Part shown: positions 13,255 to 18,321 of the stretch, one piece after another | Layout of the letters: each line of letters begins with the position of its first letter | How positions within the stretch are numbered: position 1 is the first letter of the stretch | Assembly (NCBI GenBank): GCA_032249695.1 | Contig: JAVVHE010000029.1 | Coordinates: 1 to 18,321 of the forward strand | Length of the DNA stretch: 18,321 bases | Direction of reading: 5' to 3' | Source of the DNA: JAVVHE01 sp032249695 | GTDB lineage: Bacteria > Pseudomonadota > Alphaproteobacteria > Sphingomonadales > Sphingomonadaceae | Notes under the pieces: model-generated | Database searches by the model: none | The model's input: only the letters and a program-made list of their open reading frames with translations | What the model was told of the DNA's origin: nothing | Translations under genes and position numbers: made by a program

Positions 13255-13844
13255 TGCAGTTCAAGGAAATTGCGCAGGATCCGCGCGCCGACGGGGCCGC
13301 TGCGTTCGGGGTGGAACTGCGCACCCAGCCGATTGCCGCACCCAGCGACTGCGGTGAATGCGCCGCCATAGTCGGCGGTGGCGAGCGAGTGCGCGCCCGG
13401 CGGCACGGCATAGCGGTGGACGAAATAGACGTGCGCTCCGGGCGCGACGCCGTCGAGCAGCGGATGGCCGGGCACGAAGTCGAGGCTGTTCCAGCCCATG
13501 TGCGGCACGGGGAGCTCCGGCGTGCCGGCGAGCGCTACGACACGACCGGGGATCAGCCCCAGGCACGCCGCCTCGCCCTCAGCGGTTTCGGAAAAGAGCA
13601 GCTGCATCCCCAGACACACGCCGAACAGCGGCCGCGGGAAAGTGCGCAGCGGGTCGACGAGGCCACGGCTCGCGAGGCGCTGCATCACGTAGGCCGCGTG
13701 GCCGACGCCGGGCAGGATGATGCGCTCCGCCTCGGCAATGGCGGCCGGGTCGGCGGTGAGCAGCGCGCGCACGCCCAACCGATCGAGCGCGAACAGCATC
13801 GACGCGGTGTTGGACGCGCCACAATCGACGACGGTAACGCTCAC
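13248..13844 (-). CDS. hisH: HisH, glutaminase subunit of imidazole glycerol phosphate synthase
   Basis: 198 residues from GTG 13842-13844, with GGAG 6 bases upstream. Class I glutamine amidotransferase: the nucleophile is Cys77 in LFGVCLGMQLLF, and the His178/Glu180 pair lies in AQFHPERS. PHMGWNSLDF (114-123) and VYFVHRYAV (139-147) are the conserved interface segments towards HisF. The normal YFVHSY is YFVHRY here, a minor change. It releases ammonia from glutamine into the HisF barrel. It is preceded by an unusually long 148-base gap after the hisC-like::hisB fusion and followed directly by hisA. Confidence 0.95.
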   Translation of the reverse strand: MSVTVVDCGASNTASMLFALDRLGVRALLTADPAAIAEAERIILPGVGHAAYVMQRLASRGLVDPLRTFPRPLFGVCLGMQLLFSETAEGEAACLGLIPGRVVALAGTPELPVPHMGWNSLDFVPGHPLLDGVAPGAHVYFVHRYAVPPGAHSLATADYGGAFTAVAGCGNRLGAQFHPERSGPVGARILRNFLELQC

Positions 13845-13992
13845 TCAGCTCCGCTCCGCAACGGGAAGGATGACGATGCGAAGCGTGGTGGAGCGGGCGC
13901 GCAGGCGAAGTCGGCGCTTTCCGTGCCGCCCCCTTCACCGGCGTCTCGGCGGAACCCTTCCCGGTGCCGGCGAAGATCGTGCCGGGCGTTCC
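13845..13992. other. 148-base gap between hisB and hisH
   Basis: In an operon whose other genes overlap or nearly overlap, this gap stands out. Frames in it are open in several registers, but none has a good start, ribosome site or recognisable protein. The stretch around 13851-13905 contains GCGAAGCGTGGTGGAGCGGG-like text, resembling the short palindromic repeats common in sphingomonad intergenic DNA; a degenerate element or a decayed small gene are the two options. Confidence 0.4.
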
Positions 13993-15537
13993 TCACGCCA
14001 GCACGCCCTTCGTGCTTGGGACGCCGCCACCCTCGCGTGAGATGGCCATGCGCAGCGCGCGGCCGAATGCCTTGAAGCACGCTTCGATCTGATGGTGATC
14101 GTCCTCGCCGGTCACCGAAACGTGGATCGTCGCGCGCAACGCATCCGCGATCGAGCGGAACACGTGCGGAACCATCTCGGTTGGAAACGCGCCGATCATC
14201 GGCCGCGCGAAGCTGCCACTGAATCTCGCCAACGGCCGCCCCGAGAGGTCGAGGACGACGCTCGCCACCGCCTCGTCGAGGGGCGCGGCGAACCGCACGC
14301 TCTGTTGCTCCCCAAGCTCGGCTTGGGGAGGGGAACCGTCCTCCGCAGCAGGATGGCGCAGGGGCGCGTCGTTCGAACCGATTGCGCCGCGGTTGCCATC
14401 AAACCGGTCATCGGCTCGCGGCCCATCGAACCCGAAGCGCGCCACCCCGGCCCGGTCGCCCAGCGAAGCCCTCAGCGCCTCGCCCAGCGCGAGCGCACAG
14501 TCCTCGATCGTGTGGTGCGCCTCGATATGAAGATCGCCTTCGCAGCTCAGGCGCAGCGAGAACCCCCCATGCCGCGCCACCTGCTCCAGCATGTGGTCAT
14601 AGAAGCCGACGCCCGTGGCGATCCGCACCGGCGTGCGCGCATCGAGATCGACCGAGCAGACGATCCGCGTCTCCTTCGTGTCACGCACCACCTCCGCCCG
14701 CCGCCCAGGTGCGCGGGCCTCAATGGATAGGCCCATGGCAGCGAGCAGCCGATCGTTCTCCTCGGGCGTACCAATGCCGACGCGCGCGTGGGTCCGAACT
14801 TGCGGCTCAAGCCCGCGCTCGGCCCCTTGCGTGACCTGCCACTGCGCCCGGATGCCAAACGTCTCGAACCGCTGCCTGTCCGCTCTTTCCAAGATCAGCC
14901 AGTTGCCATGGCTCGGCGCGCAGCCGAGTGCTGCTCGTAGCCGCTCGCGCTCGGCTTTCACGGCAGCGATCCGGTCGAGCACCGCGGCGATTCGCGAGGG
15001 ATGTAGCGCCTGCTCCGCCAGTCGCACCACGGGCGTCGGCACCGGATTGGACAAGGCGACGCGCTCCAGCGCCGCGATCCGCTCCGAACCGGAGATGACC
15101 GCCCCAAGACACAGGCCCGCCAAGCCGTATGCCGGGCCAAGGCTGCGGTAGACGAACAGTCGGTCGCTCGATGCGGCGATCGGTGCGAGGCTGGCGCCGT
15201 GGTCGTCGGCATACTCGATCGCCGTTTCATCGACGTAGATCAGTCCGTCCGGCAGTTGGTCGGCGCGCACCACCGCTCCCGTTTCCACGGAGGGGGAGGA
15301 CAGCAGCCGCAGCTGGGGTCCGTCATCGCCATCGGGGCCGCGCAACGACTGGACGATCGCATCCCTGGGATAGCTCCGTCCCACGACGGGCAGCACGCAA
15401 TCGACCGGCACGCCATAGATTTCAGACATCCGTGCGCGCAGCGCAGCCGGCGGCTCAGGCCAGTGGCGCAGGTCCTCGCCGCCCGGCAGCAGCGGCGGCC
15501 ACGGTGGCGGGACGTCGTAGGGCAGCTGGTCGATCAC
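13993..15537 (-). CDS. hisB: HisC-like (degenerate)::HisB fusion protein
   Basis: 514 residues from GTG 15537 (overlapping the hisD stop as GTGA; GGAGG at 15545-15549). Residues 1-270 resemble histidinol-phosphate aminotransferase: LRARMSEIYGV, VVGRSYPRDAI, YVDETAIEY (100-108), SLGPAYGLAGL (132-142) and ARVGIGTPEEN (251-261). The PLP lysine of SLSKAHGLAG is Pro135, the NNPTG-type PLP motif reads SVETG, and roughly 45 residues of the large domain are missing, so it should not transaminate. Residues 278-514 are imidazoleglycerol-phosphate dehydratase with both metal motifs intact: HHTIED (341-346) and HHQIE (481-485), plus DHMLEQVARHGG and TEMVPHVF. An insert at about 371-417 splits the two half-repeats. 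HisB activity is expected; the N-terminal half may be structural, regulatory or decaying. A working HisC must be elsewhere. Confidence 0.85.
   Translation of the reverse strand: MIDQLPYDVPPPWPPLLPGGEDLRHWPEPPAALRARMSEIYGVPVDCVLPVVGRSYPRDAIVQSLRGPDGDDGPQLRLLSSPSVETGAVVRADQLPDGLIYVDETAIEYADDHGASLAPIAASSDRLFVYRSLGPAYGLAGLCLGAVISGSERIAALERVALSNPVPTPVVRLAEQALHPSRIAAVLDRIAAVKAERERLRAALGCAPSHGNWLILERADRQRFETFGIRAQWQVTQGAERGLEPQVRTHARVGIGTPEENDRLLAAMGLSIEARAPGRRAEVVRDTKETRIVCSVDLDARTPVRIATGVGFYDHMLEQVARHGGFSLRLSCEGDLHIEAHHTIEDCALALGEALRASLGDRAGVARFGFDGPRADDRFDGNRGAIGSNDAPLRHPAAEDGSPPQAELGEQQSVRFAAPLDEAVASVVLDLSGRPLARFSGSFARPMIGAFPTEMVPHVFRSIADALRATIHVSVTGEDDHHQIEACFKAFGRALRMAISREGGGVPSTKGVLA
14287..14427 (-). 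repeat. Palindromic element inserted in frame in the hisB part
   Basis: About 141 bases encode residues 371-417, which have no counterpart in normal HisB: GVARFGF should run almost directly into APLDEA. Inside it lies a perfect 10-base inverted repeat CTCCCCAAGC (14308-14317) / GCTTGGGGAG (14321-14330) with a 3-base loop, followed by a weaker GGAGG/CCTCC pair (14327-14344). GGTTCG plus GCGCCCCT text occurs at both the middle and the downstream end (coding direction), as if flanks were duplicated. The frame stays open and the insert is Pro/Gly/Asp-rich, suited to a loop. It resembles the way Rickettsia palindromic elements sit inside genes. Confidence 0.65.
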
Positions 15538-16841
15538 GCCCGCGCCTCCGCTGCGCGGGCATGCGCTTCGAGCCCCTCGGCGCGCGCCAGTGCTGCGGCT
15601 GGGGCGGCCAGCGTGCGGGCACCCGCGGCGGTTGCCCACTGCACCGCGAAGCTGGTCATGAAGCTCTGCACCGATACGCCCGACCATGCCCGCGCCGCGC
15701 CGCCGGTGGGCAGCACGTGGCTGGGGCCGGAGCAGTAGTCGCCGAACGTCTCCGCGCTGTCCGCGCCCGCGAAGACCGTCCCCGCCGACCGGATCAGCTT
15801 CACCCAGCCCTCGGGCTCGCGCACGTGGAGCGACAGGTGCTCCGCGGCATAGGCGTTGACGACCGTCAGCGCTTCCTCGCGCCCGCTCGTCACGATCGTG
15901 CGCGATGACGCCAGCGCCGCCTCGGCCAGCGCGCGGCGGGGCAGGGCGGCAAGCTGCGCGGCCACCTCGGCGGCGATCCGCTGCGCGACCCCGTCGCCGA
16001 CCGCGACCAGCATCACCTGTGCGTCTGCATCGTGCTCCGCCTGGCTCAGCAGGTCTGCGGCAACGCGCGCCGGGTCGGCGCTGGCGTCGGCAACCACCAT
16101 CAGCTCGCTCGGCCCCGCGGGCAGGTCGATCGCCGGGCCGCCCATCAACTCGGCCGCCTGGCGCTTGGCCTCCGCGACCCATGCGTTCCCGGGCCCGAAA
16201 ATCTTGTCCGCACGTGGGAGCGCCGGTTGACCGTCCGCGGCGTCCAGACCGAACGTCAGCGCCGCCACCGCCTGCACTCCGCCGACCAGCCATAGCCGCT
16301 CGATGCCCGCCAGATGTGCTGCAAGCACGACCATCGGGTGTGTGCCGCCACCGCGCTGCGGAGGCGTCACCACGGTGATCGCCGGGCAACCAGCGATGCG
16401 CGCGGGGATGGCGAGATGCAAAAGCGTCGAGAACAGCGGCGCGGTCCCGCCCGGCACGTATAGGCCGACGCTGCCGATCGCGCGCCACTCCCGCCGCACC
16501 CATGCGCCGGACGCGACCTCGATCGCCGCGCTGTCGGCGGGCCGGATGGCTTCGTGATAGCGGCGGACATTGGCGGCCGCGAAGGCGAGCGCGGCGCGGT
16601 CAGCCGCGCTGACCGAGGCCTCGGCCGCGGCGACAGCAGCTGCGTCGATCTTGAGCGCGGTAGAGCGATGGCCGTCGAGCTCTGCGGCCCACATGTCGAC
16701 AGCGGCCCGCCCGCGTGTGCCTACGTCGGCAATGATTTCCGCCACGCGCGCGCGGAGCGCAGCGTCGTCGGCGCGCAGCGGCCGGGCGAGCGCGGCGGCG
16801 CGCTCGGCGGGCGCGAGCGCCGACCAAGTTAGGGGAGTCAT
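15534..16841 (-). CDS. hisD: HisD, histidinol dehydrogenase
   Basis: 435 residues, full length. All four zinc ligands known from the E. coli enzyme have counterparts: Gln267 and His270 in LLSQAEHD, Asp368 in TFGDYCSGPSHVLPT and His427 in LEAHARA. The catalytic pair is Glu334-His335 in YAAEHLSLHV. GLYVPGGTAPLFST (126-139) and KIFGPGNAWVAEAKR (213-227) form the NAD-binding region, and AGPSELMVVAD is conserved. It carries out the last two steps of the pathway, L-histidinol to histidine with two NAD. ATG 16839-16841 is the start; only a weak ribosome site precedes it. The stop overlaps the GTG of the fusion gene. The Asn of the usual GPNHVLPT is Ser374. Confidence 0.96.
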   Translation of the reverse strand: MTPLTWSALAPAERAAALARPLRADDAALRARVAEIIADVGTRGRAAVDMWAAELDGHRSTALKIDAAAVAAAEASVSAADRAALAFAAANVRRYHEAIRPADSAAIEVASGAWVRREWRAIGSVGLYVPGGTAPLFSTLLHLAIPARIAGCPAITVVTPPQRGGGTHPMVVLAAHLAGIERLWLVGGVQAVAALTFGLDAADGQPALPRADKIFGPGNAWVAEAKRQAAELMGGPAIDLPAGPSELMVVADASADPARVAADLLSQAEHDADAQVMLVAVGDGVAQRIAAEVAAQLAALPRRALAEAALASSRTIVTSGREEALTVVNAYAAEHLSLHVREPEGWVKLIRSAGTVFAGADSAETFGDYCSGPSHVLPTGGAARAWSGVSVQSFMTSFAVQWATAAGARTLAAPAAALARAEGLEAHARAAEARA

Positions 16842-16991
16842 CGCCGCGCCCTAAGTGACGGAGACACCACCCTGGACGTGATCCGGTGGCTCGTCTCTGC
16901 GGCACCGAAGGCGCACGCGCGACCGGCGGGAAGGCAGTGGGATACCGGCTTTAGGCCAGGCTGACGGGGGGTGACGACCGGGACCATCGCG
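16842..16991. other. 150-base gap between hisG and hisD
   Basis: No gene is recognised. It contains GCAGTGGGATACCGGCTTTA (16935-16954), which resembles the GTGGGAxCCGGTTTT-type short repeat common in alphaproteobacterial intergenic DNA; this is a weak resemblance from memory. A second promoter for hisD could lie here, but no clear -35/-10 pair is seen. Confidence 0.35.
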
Positions 16992-17867
16992 CTATCCCAT
17001 CATCTTCTCGATCGGCAGCACCAGGATGGCGCTGGCGCCCGCCGCTTTCAGCCGGTCGAGCGTCTCCCAGAACACATTCTCCTGTGCGACTGCGTGGACG
17101 GCCACCTTGTCGCCGTCGCCCGCGAGCGGCGTCACCGTTGGCGCCCCCGCGCCGGGCAGGATCGCGATGATCTCGGGCAGCGCGGCGCGCGGCGCGTTCA
17201 GCAGGATGTATTTCGCGCCCGCACTCGCCACCACGCCAGCCACGCGGTCGACAAACAGCTCGGCGACATGCGCCAGCCCGGGCGCGGGCGGTTGGGGCGA
17301 GCGGATCAGCACCGCCTCGCTCTGGAACACGGTCGCCACGGCGCGCAGCCCGTTGGTCTCCAGCGTCACGCCGCTTTCGACCAGATCGCAGATCGCGTGC
17401 GCCACGCCGAGCCGCGGCGCGACCTCGACCGAACCCTTCATCCGCACGATTTCGGCCGCGACGCTTGCCTTGGCGAGCCAGCGGCCGAGGATGTTCGGAT
17501 AGCTCGTCGCGATGCGCTTGCCGAACAGCTCCTCCGGCCCCGCCCAGCCGGTCCCTACGGGCACCGCGATCTTCAGCGTGCAGCGCCCCCAGCCGAGCTT
17601 CATCACCGGCTCCGGCGCCCGCGCCAGATGCGCGAAATCCTCGGCCAGCACATTCTCGCCAACGATCCCGAACGCTGCAACGCCGTCGACGACGAAGGTC
17701 GGGATATCGTCGTCGCGCACGCGCAGGACGTCGATTGGCTGGCCCTCGACGCGCGCCATCAGCTCCGATGCACCGCGCTGGACGCGCAGCCCCGCATCCT
17801 TCAGCAGCTCCATCGACCGGTCGGCCAGCCGCCCCGATTTCTGGACCGCGATGCGAAGGCGGCTCAC
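16992..17867 (-). CDS. hisG: HisG, ATP phosphoribosyltransferase (long form)
   Basis: 291 residues from GTG 17867 (AAGGAG at 17876-17881, 8 bases upstream; the start overlaps the stop of the regulator gene as GTGA). RLRIAVQKSGRL (3-14) is the N-terminal signature, DDIPTFVVDGVAAFGIVGENVL the first domain, and RIATSYPNILGRWLA with LVESGVTLETNGLR the PRPP-binding domain. The C-terminal 70 residues or so (RAALPEIIAILPGAGAPTVTPL to LPIEKMMG) form the regulatory domain of long-form HisG, so feedback inhibition by histidine without a HisZ partner is expected. It makes phosphoribosyl-ATP, the committed first step. Intergenic spacing to hisD is 150 bases, larger than at other junctions. Confidence 0.95.
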   Translation of the reverse strand: MSRLRIAVQKSGRLADRSMELLKDAGLRVQRGASELMARVEGQPIDVLRVRDDDIPTFVVDGVAAFGIVGENVLAEDFAHLARAPEPVMKLGWGRCTLKIAVPVGTGWAGPEELFGKRIATSYPNILGRWLAKASVAAEIVRMKGSVEVAPRLGVAHAICDLVESGVTLETNGLRAVATVFQSEAVLIRSPQPPAPGLAHVAELFVDRVAGVVASAGAKYILLNAPRAALPEIIAILPGAGAPTVTPLAGDGDKVAVHAVAQENVFWETLDRLKAAGASAILVLPIEKMMG

Positions 17868-18145
17868 GCGATACGCTCCTTCAGCCGGTCGAGCACCAGC
17901 CGGTAGCCGTGGTGCGGCGCGTCCTTCAGGAAGCGCGCGACGCGCACCACGGTCGTCGTGCTCGCGCCAGCCTCGCGCGCAATTTCGCGGTAGGACAATT
18001 TCCCGTGATCGAGCAGCTGCGCGACGCGCCACCGCTCATCAAGCGCGCGCAGCTCGGCCGGCGTCGTCAGATCGGCGAGAAAGCGCGCCGCCTCGTCGGG
18101 CGAGCGCAGCGCCAGCAGCGCTTCGGCAAGAGGAGTGGCGGTCAT
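17864..18145 (-). CDS. YerC/YecD-like TrpR-related DNA-binding protein
   Basis: 93 residues. LLALRSPDEAARFLADLTTPAELRALDERWRVAQLLDHGKLSYREIAREAGASTTTVVRVARFLKDAPHHGYRLVLDRL covers nearly the whole protein and matches the TrpR-related YerC/YecD family; the helix-turn-helix is LSYREIAREAGASTTTVVRVARFL (50-73). The family is known mainly as an uncharacterised regulator in Gram-positive bacteria. Here the gene is the first of the his operon, its stop overlapping the GTG of hisG by 3 bases, so it is expressed with hisG. This suggests a histidine-responsive repressor that also controls itself, by analogy with TrpR; an effector site cannot be read from the sequence. No strong ribosome site precedes the ATG. 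Confidence 0.85.
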   Translation of the reverse strand: MTATPLAEALLALRSPDEAARFLADLTTPAELRALDERWRVAQLLDHGKLSYREIAREAGASTTTVVRVARFLKDAPHHGYRLVLDRLKERIA

Positions 18146-18155
18146 GGCTGTAACA

Positions 18156-18186
18156 GCGTGCTACTACGGTGATACGAAGCACGCAA
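18156..18186 (-). promoter_or_regulatory. Inverted repeat over a possible his operon promoter
   Basis: GCGTGCT (18156-18162) and AGCACGC (18178-18184) are perfect 7-base inverted repeats around a 15-base centre, 11 bases upstream of the regulator start. On the minus strand TTGCGT (18181-18186) and TAGCAC (18158-18163) are 17 bases apart; the -35 repeats the hexamer in front of tRNA-Ala, the -10 is poor. A dimeric helix-turn-helix protein could bind the repeat and block the promoter. Confidence 0.35.
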
Positions 18187-18239
18187 GCTGTCAGGCTGAA
18201 CATTCCGACGCTGGCGCCAAGCGGTTTAGGGGCGGACGA

Positions 18240-18316
18240 TGGTCGGGGCGACTGGATTCGAACCAGCGACCCCCAGACCCCCAGTCTGATGCGCTACCAG
18301 GCTGCGCTACGCCCCG
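18240..18316 (-). tRNA. tRNA-Pro(GGG)
   Basis: 77 bases with encoded CCA (complement of TGG at 18240-18242). The acceptor stem CGGGGCG/CGCCCCG has the C1:G72 pair typical of bacterial proline tRNA; the D-arm, anticodon stem TCAGA/TCTGG and T-arm CTGG-TTCGAAT-CCAG are present. Loop CTGGGGG gives anticodon GGG, reading CCC/CCU codons. It is transcribed towards the his operon; its own promoter is outside the window. Confidence 0.96.
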
Positions 18317-18321
18317 ACCGA

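Noticed and set aside
13993..16503. 836-residue open frame as the true fusion protein
   Set aside because: The part beyond 15537 is antisense-frame text inside hisD; the GTG at 15537 with GGAGG upstream and the GTGA overlap give the sensible start.
16992..17867. Short-form HisG requiring HisZ
   Set aside because: The C-terminal regulatory domain is present (about 70 residues to KMMG), so this is the long form.

Overview
The window is high-GC chromosomal DNA from an alphaproteobacterium, most likely a sphingomonad (Sphingomonas or a close relative). The evidence is the UrcA-family protein, the HIT protein ending in a GRALGPMLA-type tail, a small heat-shock gene behind a ROSE-like RNA thermometer, frequent GTG starts and the style of the his operon. 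I judge this from protein-family knowledge; no database search was possible.

Region 1 (1-2641) is the end of an integrated mobile element. It holds the tail of an Ala/Trp-repeat protein, a cytosine methyltransferase that has lost its whole catalytic centre, a small staphylococcal-nuclease-like protein, an XRE-type regulator, a small phage-like ORF and a tyrosine integrase. The integrase runs towards the 3' end of a tRNA-Ala(CGC) gene (2659-2734), the classical position of an island boundary.

Region 2 (2740-9929) is ordinary core and accessory chromosome: ccmB (haem exporter permease, with no ccmA beside it), a small unknown gene coupled to a membrane protein gene, a bidirectional terminator, hsp20 with a heat-shock-type promoter and ROSE-like leader, a secreted helical-repeat protein, a patatin-like phospholipase, a UrcA-family secreted protein with a terminator, a ParB-like protein and a HIT-family protein.

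Region 3 (9930-18316) holds an APC-family amino acid permease and, convergent with it, a compact histidine operon read leftwards: yerC/yecD-like TrpR-related regulator, hisG, hisD, a hisC-like::hisB fusion, hisH, hisA, hisF. Most junctions overlap by 4-7 bases, so translation is probably coupled. hisE, hisI and a separate hisC are not in the window. A tRNA-Pro(GGG) gene closes the window.

The most unusual object is the HisC-like::HisB fusion (514 residues). Its aminotransferase half has lost the PLP-binding lysine and other cofactor contacts and is internally shortened, while the dehydratase half keeps every metal-binding motif. The dehydratase half is also split by an in-frame insert of about 47 residues encoded by a palindrome-bearing DNA element. 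Other points worth following are the thermometer upstream of hsp20, the in-frame deleted methyltransferase, and an inverted repeat over the region upstream of the TrpR-like gene.
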